From contig NZ_JAFHKI010000034.1 of assembly GCF_016937615.1 (NCBI RefSeq), positions 18,189-82,188 of the forward strand: a DNA stretch of 64,000 nt, read 5' to 3'. The notes under the pieces were generated by a model. The model was not told the DNA's origin. It did no database searches and worked only from the letters and a program-made list of their open reading frames with translations. Positions 17,553 to 27,503 of the stretch are shown one piece after another. Both the position numbers and the translations under genes were made by a program. Position 1 is the stretch's first letter. The number at the start of each line of letters is the position of its first letter. The DNA comes from Pseudomonas lactucae. GTDB lineage: Bacteria; Pseudomonadota; Gammaproteobacteria; Pseudomonadales; Pseudomonadaceae.

Positions 17553-19224
17553 GACCCAGGAAACCGGCGGCTTCGCCGCTTTTAATCTTAACCCGAACAT
17601 TCTTGCTGCCGTCATTGCGACCGGCTACGAAGAACCTTCGGCGATTCAGCAGCAATCGATCCCGATCATCATGGCCGGCCAGGACATGATCGGCCAGGCG
17701 CAGACCGGTACCGGTAAAACCGCCGCGTTCGCCCTGCCTATCCTGCACTGCATCGATCCTGCCAAGCGCGAGCCGCAAGCCCTGATCCTGGCGCCAACCC
17801 GTGAATTGGCGCTGCAAGTAGCAACCGCTTTCGAAACCTACGCCAAGCAAATGCCAGGCGTAACCGTTGTGGCCGTTTACGGCGGCGCGCCTATGGGCCC
17901 ACAACTGAAAGCCATCCGTAACGGCGCACAGATCGTTGTCGCCACCCCGGGCCGTCTGTGCGACCACCTGCGTCGTGACGAAAAAGTCCTGTCGACCGTG
18001 AACCACCTGGTGCTCGACGAAGCTGACGAAATGCTCAAGCTGGGCTTTATGGATGACCTGGAAGTCATCTTCAAGGCACTGCCACCGACCCGTCAGACCG
18101 TACTGTTCTCGGCGACCCTGCCACAGTCGATCCGTGCCATTGCCGAACGCCACCTGCGCGATCCGCAACACGTGAAGATCCAGACCAAGACCCAGACCGT
18201 TACCGCGATCGAACAGGCTCACCTGTTGGTTCACGCTGACCAGAAGACCTCGGCTGTATTGAGCCTGCTGGAAGTCGAAGACTTCGATGCCCTGATCATG
18301 TTCGTGCGCACCAAGCAAGCGACCCTGGACCTAGCCAGTGCCCTGGAAGCCAAAGGCTACAAAGCCGCTGCGCTGAACGGTGACATTGCCCAGAACCAAC
18401 GTGAACGCGTAATCGACTCGCTCAAGGATGGCCGTCTGGACATCGTTGTGGCGACCGACGTTGCCGCCCGTGGTCTCGACGTTCCACGTATCACCCACGT
18501 GTTCAACGTCGACATGCCTTACGATCCGGAATCCTACGTTCACCGTATCGGCCGTACTGGCCGTGCCGGTCGCGAAGGTCGTGCACTGCTGCTGGTGACT
18601 CCGCGCGAGCGCCGCATGCTGCAAGTGATCGAGCGTGTAACCGGTCAGAAAGTGGCCGAAGTCCGCCTGCCGGATGCCCAGGCCGTTCTCGATGCCCGCA
18701 TCAAGAAACTGACCAACAGCCTGGCACCACTGGTGGCTGACGCTGAATCGACCCACGGCGACCTGCTGGACCGCCTGACCGCCGATATCGGTTGCACCCC
18801 GCGTGCCCTGGCTGCAGCCCTGCTGCGCAAGGCCACCAACGGTCAAGCCCTGACCCTGGCAGCCATCGAGAAAGAGCGTCCACTGGTACCGAACAACGCG
18901 CCACGCGGTGATCGTCCAGAGCGTTCCGGCGACCGTCCAGACCGTGGTGATCGTGAGCGTCGTGCTCCGGTTCCATTGGCTGAAGGCCGTGCTCGTTGCC
19001 GTACCGCGCTGGGCGCGCGTGATGGCATTGCCGCCAAGAACCTGCTGGGCGCTATCCTCAATGAGGGTGGCCTGGCCCGTGAAGCCATCGGTCGCATCCA
19101 GGTGCGTGACAGCTTCTCGCTGGTGGAGCTGCCGGAAGACGGTCTGGAAAAACTGCTGACCAAGCTCAAAGACACACGCGTTGCCGGTAAGCAGTTGAAG
19201 CTGCGTCGTTACCGCGAAGATTGA
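17551..19224 (+). CDS. deaD: DEAD-box RNA helicase DeaD/CsdA
   Basis: A 557-residue ATP-dependent RNA helicase. The Q motif is at about residues 15-37, Walker A AQTGTGKTAA at 50-59, the DEAD box at 156-159, SAT at 187-189 and HRIGRTGR near 347. After a disordered Arg/Asp linker (DRPERSGDRPDRGDRERR) comes a DbpA/CsdA-type RNA-binding domain (GIAAKNLLGAILNEGGL through SLVELPEDGLEKLL). In bacteria these proteins remodel ribosomal and mRNA structure and are often cold-induced. The ATG at 17551 matches the family start; the in-frame ATG at 17500 lacks a site. A terminator follows. Confidence 0.95.
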   Translation: MTQETGGFAAFNLNPNILAAVIATGYEEPSAIQQQSIPIIMAGQDMIGQAQTGTGKTAAFALPILHCIDPAKREPQALILAPTRELALQVATAFETYAKQMPGVTVVAVYGGAPMGPQLKAIRNGAQIVVATPGRLCDHLRRDEKVLSTVNHLVLDEADEMLKLGFMDDLEVIFKALPPTRQTVLFSATLPQSIRAIAERHLRDPQHVKIQTKTQTVTAIEQAHLLVHADQKTSAVLSLLEVEDFDALIMFVRTKQATLDLASALEAKGYKAAALNGDIAQNQRERVIDSLKDGRLDIVVATDVAARGLDVPRITHVFNVDMPYDPESYVHRIGRTGRAGREGRALLLVTPRERRMLQVIERVTGQKVAEVRLPDAQAVLDARIKKLTNSLAPLVADAESTHGDLLDRLTADIGCTPRALAAALLRKATNGQALTLAAIEKERPLVPNNAPRGDRPERSGDRPDRGDRERRAPVPLAEGRARCRTALGARDGIAAKNLLGAILNEGGLAREAIGRIQVRDSFSLVELPEDGLEKLLTKLKDTRVAGKQLKLRRYRED

Positions 19225-19252
19225 TCCGCCCTTGGGCTGATTGATCGCACAT

Positions 19253-19284
19253 AAAAAATCCCCGACTGGTTCGGGGATTTTTTT
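19253..19284 (+). terminator. Rho-independent terminator after deaD
   Basis: AATCCCCGA and TCGGGGATT pair around a short loop, with an A run before and seven T after. It is suited to deaD and, read in reverse, to the convergent dioxygenase gene. Confidence 0.92.
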
Positions 19285-19328
19285 GCGTGAAAGTTCTGTA
19301 CCAGCGTCCGCCCCCCCGTCGATCGGTG

Positions 19329-20096
19329 TCAGCCAAAGCGATAGATGTCCATGCCCAGGGCGCCCAGCGTGAAGCCTTGATGCGCCACGCTGAAATCACC
19401 GCCTGCGCCGCGCGCAAAGTACAGCGGCAACAGATGCTCATCGCTGGGATGGTTGCGTACCGCATTCGGCGCCTGGCGACGATAGTCATGCAGCGCGGTT
19501 TCATCATCGGCCGCCAGCTTATCCACCACCCAATCGCGAAAATCTCGTGCCCAGGGCTGGATACTCTCAGGCCCGGCATGCCAGTCCAGCTCCCTCAGGT
19601 TATGGGTGATGCTGCCCGAGCCGACCAGTAGCACGCCTTGCTCGCGCAGGCTGGCCAGTGCGTGCCCGACTCGGGTTTGCAGGGCAGGGCCCATGCGGCT
19701 CGGCAGGGACACCTGTACCACCGGAATATCCGCCGCAGGGTACATCAGCGACAGCGGCACCCAAGTACCATGATCGAAGGGGCGGGTACTATCGATGCGG
19801 GCATTCAGGCCATCGGCGTGCAGCATATCGACAATTTCGCCCGCCAGTTGCGGGTCCCCCGGCGCCGGATATTGCACGGCGAACAGCTCCCGGGGGAAGC
19901 CGCCGAAGTCGTGCCAGGTCTCGGGCGCGGCGCTGGCGCTGACCAACAGTTCCTGGCTTTCCCAATGGGCCGACACCACCACAATCGCCCGTGGCCGGGG
20001 CAGTTCTGCAGCCAAGCGCCGCAGCGCCGGACCGCTGTCGCCTGGCTGCAGGGCGAGCATGGGCGAACCGTGTGAGATAAACAGGCTGGGGAGCAT
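19329..20096 (-). CDS. 4,5-DOPA dioxygenase extradiol family protein
   Basis: A 255-residue member of the class III extradiol dioxygenase family (YgiD/DODA), which opens catechol-type rings next to the hydroxyls using a metal centre. Metal-ligand candidates are seen in FISHGSPM near the N-terminus, VVVSAHWES and FDHGTWVPLSLMYP, and LLVGSGSITHNLREL is a conserved block. Bacterial relatives act on DOPA or similar catechols in vitro; the physiological substrate is unclear. It is divergent from tpm across a short AT-rich region. Confidence 0.85.
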   Translation of the reverse strand: MLPSLFISHGSPMLALQPGDSGPALRRLAAELPRPRAIVVVSAHWESQELLVSASAAPETWHDFGGFPRELFAVQYPAPGDPQLAGEIVDMLHADGLNARIDSTRPFDHGTWVPLSLMYPAADIPVVQVSLPSRMGPALQTRVGHALASLREQGVLLVGSGSITHNLRELDWHAGPESIQPWARDFRDWVVDKLAADDETALHDYRRQAPNAVRNHPSDEHLLPLYFARGAGGDFSVAHQGFTLGALGMDIYRFG

Positions 20097-20135
20097 AAAG
20101 GTGTCCTGAGGGTTAATATGAGGCCATCTTCAATC

Positions 20136-20148
20136 AGATCATTGATCT
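20136..20148. promoter_or_regulatory. Small palindrome in the divergent dioxygenase/tpm intergenic region
   Basis: AGATCATTGATCT is a perfect 5+5 inverted repeat around ATT, followed by AT-rich sequence with TATAAG. It is placed between two divergent starts where a regulator could control both. No cognate regulator is adjacent, so this is only a positional suggestion. Confidence 0.3.
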
Positions 20149-20200
20149 AAATCTAATATAAGTTTTAGTGCTGTTTGATCGAATTTACGGAGGCGATTCC

Positions 20201-20857
20201 ATGGAGCCCAAGTTTTGGCAGGAGCGCTGGGCGCGCAATCAGATCGGCTTCCACTTGCCCGAGGTCAATCCTTACCTGCAAAAGCATTGGCCCGCACTGG
20301 CCGTGGAGGAGGGCGCCAAGGTGCTGGTGCCGCTGTGTGGCAAAAGCCTGGACCTGATGTGGCTCGCCAGCCAGTGCCATCGCGTGCTGGGTGTGGAATT
20401 GTCGGAACAGGCGGTTGAAACCTTCTTTGACGAGCAGAACCTGACGCCGCGAATCACCCGGCGGGGTGAGTTCAAGGTGTATCAGGCTGATGCCATCGAG
20501 GTGTGGTGCGGTGATTTCTTTGCCTTGGACGCGCAGGCGCTGGCTGACTGCACTGCACTCTACGACCGTGCTGCGCTGATCGCCTTGCCGCCGCTGATGC
20601 GGGCGCAGTATGCCGAGCATTTGAACGTCGTGCTGCGGCCCGGTTGTCAGGGCCTGTTGATCACCCTGGACTACGACCAGACGCAAAAGGCCGGCCCACC
20701 CTTTGCCGTCACCGATGAAGAGGTGCATATGCTGCTTGGCGAGCATTGGTCATTGGAGGTGTTGGAGCAGCAGGACATCCTTGGTGAGAGCTGGAAGTTC
20801 TTGCAGGATGGCGTTACGCGCCTTGAAGAGCGCGCTTACCGGCTCGTCAGGTACTGA
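20201..20857 (+). CDS. tpm: Thiopurine S-methyltransferase
   Basis: A 218-residue SAM-dependent methyltransferase. [34 protein letters not shown] (SAM motif I) and [16 protein letters not shown] are characteristic of bacterial TPMT. In pseudomonads this enzyme methylates selenium and tellurium oxyanion products to volatile forms and can methylate thiopurines. An ACGGAGG site precedes the ATG at seven bases. It converges on htpX, with a terminator between them. Confidence 0.95.
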   Translation: MEPKFWQERWARNQIGFHLPEVNPYLQKHWPALAVEEGAKVLVPLCGKSLDLMWLASQCHRVLGVELSEQAVETFFDEQNLTPRITRRGEFKVYQADAIEVWCGDFFALDAQALADCTALYDRAALIALPPLMRAQYAEHLNVVLRPGCQGLLITLDYDQTQKAGPPFAVTDEEVHMLLGEHWSLEVLEQQDILGESWKFLQDGVTRLEERAYRLVRY

Positions 20858-20902
20858 AAGGCGCGTTGTTCATACCGGTGCGATGACGGTATCGGCACCC
20901 AC

Positions 20903-20930
20903 AAAAAAGGGGCGATCCTATCGCCCCTTG
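20903..20930 (-). terminator. Rho-independent terminator after htpX
   Basis: On the minus strand GGGGCGA-TAGGA-TCGCCCC is followed by a T run. This is a perfect seven-base stem 17 bases past the htpX stop. Confidence 0.9.
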
Positions 20931-20946
20931 TCGAGTCGCCTGTCTG

Positions 20947-21834
20947 TCAGCCGCGACGACGCAATGCTTCGATGCGTTCTTCCAGTGGCGGGTGGCTCAT
21001 GAACATGCGCGCCAGGCCCTGCTTGATTCCGCCGTTGATGCCGAAGGCAGTCAGACTGTCCGGCATGTGCACCGGCATGCCCTGTTCGGAACGCAAGCGT
21101 TGCAGCGCGCCGATCATTGCACCGGTGCCCGCCAGCCGCGCACCGGCTTCGTCTGCGCGGAACTCGCGTTTGCGCGAGAACCACATCACGATCGCGCTGG
21201 CCAGGAAACCCAGCACCACTTCGGCAAAAATGGTTGCCACGAAGTAGGCGATGCCGCGACCTTCTTCATTTTTGAAGATCACTTTGTCGACGAAGTTGCC
21301 GATGATCCGCGCAAAGAACATTACGAAGGTGTTCACCACGCCCTGCACCAGCGCGAGGGTGACCATGTCGCCGTTGGCGACGTGGCCGATCTCGTGGGCC
21401 AGCACGGCTTTTACTTCGTCGGGAGAAAAACGCTCCAGTAGCCCCTGGCTCACGGCCACCAGGGCGTCGTTCTTGTTCCAACCCGTGGCGAAGGCGTTGG
21501 CCTCATAAGCAGGGAAAATCCCCACTTCGGGCATTTTGATGCCTGCTTCTTGAGACAACTGCTCCACGGTCTGCATCAGCCATTGTTCGTGGCGTGTGCG
21601 TGGTTGCGTGATGATCTGGGTGCTGGTGCTCATCTTCGCCATCCACTTGGAGATGAACAGCGAGAACAGCGAGCCGGCAAAACCAAAGACCGCACAGAAA
21701 ATCAGCAGCTGATTGAGGTTCAGATCAACCCCGTTGGCCGCCATGAACCCGTTGAAGCCAAAAAGGCTCAGGGTGACGCTGGCAATCAGTACAACCGCCA
21801 GGTTAGTGGCCAAGAACAGCAGGATGCGCATCAT
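20947..21834 (-). CDS. htpX: Membrane protease HtpX
   Basis: A 295-residue M48-family zinc metalloprotease of the inner membrane. The zinc motif HEIGH is at residues 147-151, with a third ligand expected in the downstream [13 protein letters not shown] block. Two N-terminal transmembrane segments (about 4-27 and 41-62) and two more in the middle (near 160-180 and 195-215) match E. coli HtpX. It degrades misfolded membrane proteins and overlaps in role with FtsH. A strong sigma-70-like promoter lies upstream. Confidence 0.97.
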   Translation of the reverse strand: MMRILLFLATNLAVVLIASVTLSLFGFNGFMAANGVDLNLNQLLIFCAVFGFAGSLFSLFISKWMAKMSTSTQIITQPRTRHEQWLMQTVEQLSQEAGIKMPEVGIFPAYEANAFATGWNKNDALVAVSQGLLERFSPDEVKAVLAHEIGHVANGDMVTLALVQGVVNTFVMFFARIIGNFVDKVIFKNEEGRGIAYFVATIFAEVVLGFLASAIVMWFSRKREFRADEAGARLAGTGAMIGALQRLRSEQGMPVHMPDSLTAFGINGGIKQGLARMFMSHPPLEERIEALRRRG

Positions 21835-21879
21835 GGTTGTAGAGTTCTCCTCATGCTTAATATGTCGCTTACTGCGGGG

Positions 21880-21908
21880 TATATAAGGTGCGGCATGGGG
21901 TGATTCAA
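21880..21908 (-). promoter_or_regulatory. Sigma-70-type promoter of htpX
   Basis: Reading the minus strand, TTGAAT (21908-21903) and TATATA (21885-21880) are separated by exactly 17 bases, 46 bases before the htpX ATG. The rest of the 304-base gap to alaA (21909-22138) shows no gene or clear repeat. Confidence 0.65.
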
Positions 21909-22138
21909 CCGAGCGACTATTTCAAACTGTGTCCTACAGCTGAAATGTAGCACTTTGAAGGGATTTTCCTACCTCCAATCCCCTGATCGGTCAGCCATCG
22001 AGCGCGTCGCATCCCCCGTGAACAGTAGGGGAGAGCGGCTGGCACGGGGCTATCGTCGCGTTTCAGGCCGCGCACTCCAGAGAAGTGTTGCCAGATAATC
22101 GCCGTACGACCCCGAAGGCCCGTACGACGTCATTTCGG

Positions 22139-23350
22139 TTACTGGCGATAGGACTTGAGGAAGTTGCCGATGCGACCAATGGCCATGTCCAGGTCATCCA
22201 CGCGCGGCAAGGTCACCACGCGGAAGTGGTCCGGCCATGGCCAGTTGAACGCGGTGCCCTGGACCACCAGCAGCTTTTCCGACAAGAGCAGGTCGAGCAC
22301 GAACTTCTCGTCGTTGAGAATCGGGCAGACTTTGGGGTCGATCCGTGGGAAGGCATACAGCGCGCCCATGGGTTTTACGCAGCTCACGCCCGGGATCGCA
22401 TTGAGCAGTTCCCAGGTGCGGTTGCGTTGTTCCAGCAGGCGGCCTTGGGGCAGGATCAGGTCGTTGATGCTCTGGTAGCCACCGAGTGCGGTCTGGATCG
22501 CGTGTTGGCTGGGCACGTTGGCGCACAGGCGCATGTTGGCCAGCATGTCGATGCCTTCGATGTAGCTCTGGGCATTGTGCTTGGGGCCGGAGATGGCGAT
22601 CCAGCCGGAGCGGAACCCTGCCACGCGGTAGGATTTGGACAGGCCGTTGAAGGTCAGGCACAACAGGTCCGGCGCCAGGGAGGCGGTGCACACGTGTACG
22701 GCGTCATCGTAGAGGATCTTGTCGTAGATCTCGTCGGAGAACACCACCAGGTTGTGCTGGCGGGCCAGTTCGAGCATGCCCAGCAGCACTTCTTTAGAGT
22801 AAACGGCGCCGGTAGGGTTGTTCGGGTTGATGATCACCAGCGCCTTGGTGTTCGGGGTGATCTTGGCCTTGATGTCGGCCAGGTCGGGGAACCAGTCGGC
22901 GCCTTCGTCGCACAAGTAGTGCACGGGGTGGCCGCCGGCCAGGGTCACGGCAGCAGTCCACAGCGGGTAGTCCGGTGCTGGCACCAGCACTTCATCGCCG
23001 TTGTTGAGCAGCGCCTGCATGGACATCACGATCAGCTCGGAAACGCCATTGCCCAGGTAGATGTCTTCGATGCCGACACCTTCCACCTGCTTTTGCTGGT
23101 AGTACTGCATCACTGCCTTGCGCGCACTGAACAGGCCTTTGGAGTCGCTGTAGCCCTGGGCGGTCGGCAGGTTGCGGATCACATCCTGGAGAATTTCGTC
23201 CGGCGCTTCGAAACCAAAGGGCGCCGGGTTGCCAATGTTCAGCTTGAGGATGCGGTGGCCTTCCTCTTCCAGGCGTTTGGCGTGCTTGAGCACCGGGCCA
23301 CGAATGTCATAGCAGACGTTGGCGAGCTTGTTCGATTTGCTGACCTGCAT
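22139..23350 (-). CDS. alaA: Alanine-synthesising aminotransferase AlaA
   Basis: A 403-residue class I PLP aminotransferase very close to E. coli AlaA, which makes alanine from pyruvate and glutamate. NVCYDIRGPVLKHAKRLEE, INPNNPTGAVYSKE and the PLP lysine K239 in NGLSKSYRVAGFRSGW are all present. The start MQVSKSNKL at 23350 matches the family; the open frame continues upstream but without homology. It is divergent from msrB, with which it is conserved as neighbours in Pseudomonas. Confidence 0.95.
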   Translation of the reverse strand: MQVSKSNKLANVCYDIRGPVLKHAKRLEEEGHRILKLNIGNPAPFGFEAPDEILQDVIRNLPTAQGYSDSKGLFSARKAVMQYYQQKQVEGVGIEDIYLGNGVSELIVMSMQALLNNGDEVLVPAPDYPLWTAAVTLAGGHPVHYLCDEGADWFPDLADIKAKITPNTKALVIINPNNPTGAVYSKEVLLGMLELARQHNLVVFSDEIYDKILYDDAVHVCTASLAPDLLCLTFNGLSKSYRVAGFRSGWIAISGPKHNAQSYIEGIDMLANMRLCANVPSQHAIQTALGGYQSINDLILPQGRLLEQRNRTWELLNAIPGVSCVKPMGALYAFPRIDPKVCPILNDEKFVLDLLLSEKLLVVQGTAFNWPWPDHFRVVTLPRVDDLDMAIGRIGNFLKSYRQ

Positions 23351-23552
23351 GGCGATGTGATCCTGAAAATGAACGATCCAGACGGCGTGGACACTACCGT
23401 ACTGTGAAACCTGCGAGGCCCGCACCCATAAATACGTTTGAATGCCGATAGCGCGGGTGCCAGACTGGCGTTTTGACGAGGCGCAATCATACGTGCCGCC
23501 TGATCCATGGAAAAGACACAGATCAGGCTTTTTCAGTTGCCGAGGTGTACCG

Positions 23553-23945
23553 ATGGAAAAGTTGCAGAAGACCGTTGAAGAATGGAAAGCCATGCTCGAT
23601 CCGGAGCAGTACAACGTGTGCCGTCTCAAGGGGACCGAGCGACCTTTCAGCGGCAAGTACAATGCCACCAAGACCGACGGCGTCTACCACTGCATCTGCT
23701 GCAATGAACCGCTGTTCGATTCCAAGGCCAAGTTTGACTCGGGATGCGGCTGGCCGAGCTTCTTTGAGCCGATCGCCGACAGCGCGATGGTCGAGATCCG
23801 TGATGTCAGCCACGGCATGATCCGCACCGAAGTCACCTGCGCCAAATGCGACGCGCACCTGGGCCACGTGTTCCCGGACGGCCCGCCGCCGACAGGGTTG
23901 CGTTACTGCATCAACTCGGTGTGCCTGGACCTGGTGCCGCGCTAG
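23553..23945 (+). CDS. msrB: Peptide-methionine (R)-S-oxide reductase MsrB
   Basis: A 130-residue enzyme that reduces the R-epimer of methionine sulfoxide in proteins. Zinc cysteines form two CxxC pairs, C47/C50 (HCICC) and C96/C99 (TCAKC), and the catalytic cysteine is C119 in [13 protein letters not shown] lies seven bases before the ATG at 23553. It is the first gene of a co-directional msrB-gpx-ospR run devoted to oxidative damage. Confidence 0.97.
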   Translation: MEKLQKTVEEWKAMLDPEQYNVCRLKGTERPFSGKYNATKTDGVYHCICCNEPLFDSKAKFDSGCGWPSFFEPIADSAMVEIRDVSHGMIRTEVTCAKCDAHLGHVFPDGPPPTGLRYCINSVCLDLVPR

Positions 23946-24103
23946 GCCTCAGTTGATGCAAGGTGGGAAGGGACAAGTCGAATCGTCGCACCCCTCTCAT
24001 CGGTAGAGCCGGGCTTATCGACTACCATCATTGCGGTCAATTAAATTGCACGCAATTGAATGGCTCGCTATGGTTTGCCTCTTTTCTAACTCGAGGCACT
24101 GCC

Positions 24104-24585
<482 letters not shown>

Positions 24586-24589
<4 letters not shown>

Positions 24590-25077
24590 CCTCTTTACCG
24601 ACCCTTTCCCTGGCCCTGGACAACCAGCTGTGTTTCAAGCTGTACGCCGCCTCACGGGCGGTGACCCGCGCCTATAAGCCGATGCTCGACCGGTTGGGCC
24701 TGACCTATCCGCAATACCTGGTGATGCTGGTGCTGTGGGAATGGCGCGACGCAGGCGCGCAGCAGCCCACGGTCAAGGCGCTGGGCGAACGCCTGATGCT
24801 CGACTCGGGCACCCTGACGCCGCTGCTCAAGCGCCTGGAACAGCTTGGCTGGGTGACGCGCCGGCGCAGCGCCAGGGATGAGCGGGAAGTGCACCTGGGC
24901 CTTAGCGACGGCGGTGTACAACTGCGCGACCAGACCCATGCCCTCAAGACCCGCCTGTTGTGCGACAGCGGCATCGACCTCAACGGCGCCGACGCCTTGC
25001 GCGAAGGCCTGGATCAACTGATGGAGCAAATCACAGCGGTGTCGTCGTCGGCACCCACAGGTCCAACAGCGCGTTGA
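24586..25077 (+). CDS. ospR: MarR-family oxidative stress regulator OspR
   Basis: A 163-residue OhrR-like winged-helix protein. Cys16 in NQLCFKLY is the sensing position and Cys126 (LLCDSG) a possible partner. DNA-binding residues lie around DSGTLTPLLKRLEQLGWVTRRRSARDERE. In P. aeruginosa the homologue directly after the gpx gene and next to sagS is OspR, which controls gpx, pigment and virulence traits; the synteny here is identical. The last 47 bases overlap the 3' end of sagS in antisense. Confidence 0.9.
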
Positions 25078-27340
25078 GTTCTTCACGCCGGAAAGGCTTG
25101 GCCAGGTAGTCATTCATGCCGGCGGCCCGACAACGTTCGCGTTCTTCGGCCATGGCGTTGGCGGTCAAGGCGACAATCGGCAGTTCCGGCCAGCGCCCGC
25201 TGCGACGGATCTGCCGGCTGGCTTCGTAGCCATCCATCACCGGCATGTTGCAGTCCATCAGCACCATATCGAAGGGCTGTTCTTCCAGAAGCTTGAGCGC
25301 TTCACCGCCGTGGGCGGCCACAATCACTTCGCAGCCCAGCTTGCCGAGCATGCCCTTGGCCACCAGCTGGTTCACCGGGTTGTCCTCCACCAGCAAGATG
25401 CGCGCACGGCGGGCAAGGGGTGCGGCGTCCAGTTGCACCGGGTCGAGGACTGGCTGCGTGTCGCTGCGCAGGTTGCGCTGCAGGATCTGGTACAACGCGT
25501 TGCGGCTCAATGGCCGGGCCTGCTGCTGCAAGGGCGCCAGGGCCGCCACCTCTTCGCTCGGCATGAAGTTGCCGTAGGCGGTCACCACCAGAATCGGCGC
25601 GGTGATGCCCGGCCGCAGGCGGAACAGGCATTCCGGGCAGTCGGTGATCAACAGGTCGGGATGCTGTGCGCTCAAGTCGTCATCGATGCTGTAACAACGC
25701 GGTTTGAGTCCCCAATGGGGCAGCAGGGTGGTCAGCAACTCGGCCAGGCCGCTGCTTTGCCCGGTAATCACAATGACATCGCCTGCCAATGGCGCCTGCG
25801 GTGATGCCGGCAGGTGCACGGGCAACGGCAGTTGCGCACAGAACTGGCTGCCGAATCCCACCTCCGAACTGATGCTCAAGCGCCCCTTCATCGCTTCGCA
25901 CAAGTTATACGTCAGCGCCAGGCCCAGCCCCGTGCCGCCAAACTGGCGGGTGATACCGGCGCCGGCCTGGGTGAACGGCTGGAAGATCTTCACCTGCGCG
26001 TCCTGCGCAATGCCGATGCCGGTATCGCAGACTTCAATGCTCACCGTGTCTTCAACGCTGCTCAGGCGCACGTCCACCCGCCCGAAACGGGTGAACTTCA
26101 AGGCATTGGACAGCAAGTTGCTGACGATCTGCCGCACCCGGGTCGGGTCGCCCAATACCTGGGCGGGAAACTGCGGGTCGATCAGGCAGGTCAGTTCCAC
26201 GCTGGGGGCGGCGTTTTGCGAGAGCAGGTTGGCGGTGTCTTCCACCAACGAGCCCAGATCGAACGGGATGCGCTCGAGCTCCAGCTGACCGGCGTCGAAC
26301 TTGGACAAATCGAGGATATCGTTGAGCAACTCCACCAAGACCTTGCCGGAGTCATGGGCGATCGACAACTGCTGGCGCTGTTCGGCGTTCAGCGGGCTAT
26401 CGAGTGACAGGGCGATCATGCCCAGCAGGCCGTTGAGCGGGGTGCGGATTTCGTGGCTCATATTGGCCAGAAACGCCGCCCGGGCCTGGGCCATCCCCAA
26501 GGCGTTTATTTTCGCGGCCTCCAGCTCATCGTTGGACTGGCTCAGGCGCTGGTTGCTGGCCTTGAGCTCAAGGGTGCGCGCGGAAACGATGTCTTCCAGC
26601 TGGCCCAGATACTCGGTGAGACGGTCCTCGGCGTGACGGCGTTGCTGGATCTCGGTCTCCATGGTTTCGAATTGCTGGTTGGCCACGTTCACCAGCACGC
26701 CGATTTCATCGTTTTCGTGGCCTGGTGGGCAGTCCAGTCGCGTGTGTTTACGCGTACTCAGTTCGCCAATGAGCCGCACCAGCGGCTGGGTCAGCATCAC
26801 GTAATACAGGCCCAGTAGAATGCCGGTCAGCAGCAGGCTGCGCACGAACCCGTTGAGCAGGGTGATCTCGGCGCGACGCAGGAAACGGCTGCCGAAGGCG
26901 TAGGTGTCGACGTCCAGGCGCAGCACGCCGAGGGACTCGTCGGGCATGTGGCTGAGGAACAGGCGGTCTTCGAATTGGCGGTTGGCACCGAACAGGAAGT
27001 CGCTGAGCGGCCGATACGTGCTCTGCTTGCGCGGGTGGTCTACGTCGGCGAGTACCACGCCGTTGTTGTCGATCAACTGCGCGCGAATGACGGCGGGGGA
27101 GCGCAGCAGGCCCAGGGTCAGTTCCTGGGCCAGTTCAGCGTCGATGTTGTAGGCGATGCGTGACGCCGGGTTATGGCTGATTTCGATCAGTGAGCGAATT
27201 TCACGGTTGATGGATGCGTCTTCGCTGGCATAATCAATGCCGATCTGGATCAGGCTGAGCAAGGTTCCCAAGACGAAACCGACCAGCACAGTCAATCGGG
27301 CTTGTTTATAAGACAAGCGGTGGGCGAACTTGATATCCAT
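25031..27340 (-). CDS. sagS: Hybrid sensor histidine kinase SagS
   Basis: A 769-residue inner-membrane kinase. Transmembrane segments at about 14-36 and 175-198 flank a periplasmic HmsP-type sensory domain. A HAMP-like linker and coiled coil lead to the HisKA box SHEIRTPLNGLLGMI, then N and G boxes (LLSNALKF, FGGTGLGLAL), and a receiver with VLMDCNMPVMDGYE near the C-terminus. In P. aeruginosa SagS signals through HptB and BfiSR to switch between motile and biofilm states and to control biofilm drug tolerance. The ATG at 27340 starts MDIKFAHRL. It overlaps ospR tail to tail. Confidence 0.88.
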   Translation of the reverse strand: MDIKFAHRLSYKQARLTVLVGFVLGTLLSLIQIGIDYASEDASINREIRSLIEISHNPASRIAYNIDAELAQELTLGLLRSPAVIRAQLIDNNGVVLADVDHPRKQSTYRPLSDFLFGANRQFEDRLFLSHMPDESLGVLRLDVDTYAFGSRFLRRAEITLLNGFVRSLLLTGILLGLYYVMLTQPLVRLIGELSTRKHTRLDCPPGHENDEIGVLVNVANQQFETMETEIQQRRHAEDRLTEYLGQLEDIVSARTLELKASNQRLSQSNDELEAAKINALGMAQARAAFLANMSHEIRTPLNGLLGMIALSLDSPLNAEQRQQLSIAHDSGKVLVELLNDILDLSKFDAGQLELERIPFDLGSLVEDTANLLSQNAAPSVELTCLIDPQFPAQVLGDPTRVRQIVSNLLSNALKFTRFGRVDVRLSSVEDTVSIEVCDTGIGIAQDAQVKIFQPFTQAGAGITRQFGGTGLGLALTYNLCEAMKGRLSISSEVGFGSQFCAQLPLPVHLPASPQAPLAGDVIVITGQSSGLAELLTTLLPHWGLKPRCYSIDDDLSAQHPDLLITDCPECLFRLRPGITAPILVVTAYGNFMPSEEVAALAPLQQQARPLSRNALYQILQRNLRSDTQPVLDPVQLDAAPLARRARILLVEDNPVNQLVAKGMLGKLGCEVIVAAHGGEALKLLEEQPFDMVLMDCNMPVMDGYEASRQIRRSGRWPELPIVALTANAMAEERERCRAAGMNDYLAKPFRREELNALLDLWVPTTTPL

Positions 27341-27503
27341 CGAGTGTTGAACCACTTCACGTTTCCCTTCGCCCGGCAAGCATAGCTGAACATCCACACG
27401 CTCTGGCCTGCCCGGCATAATTCTGTTTTTACGCAGCCTGATGTTATCTGCCGCAGGGTTGCCAATACGCCATCTTTTGCAAGAACTTGCCAGAGGAATA
27501 AGT

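Noticed and set aside
23351..23671. A 107-residue N-terminal extension of AlaA.
   Set aside because: The family starts at MQVSKSNKL; the extension overlaps the divergent msrB gene start and shows no homology.
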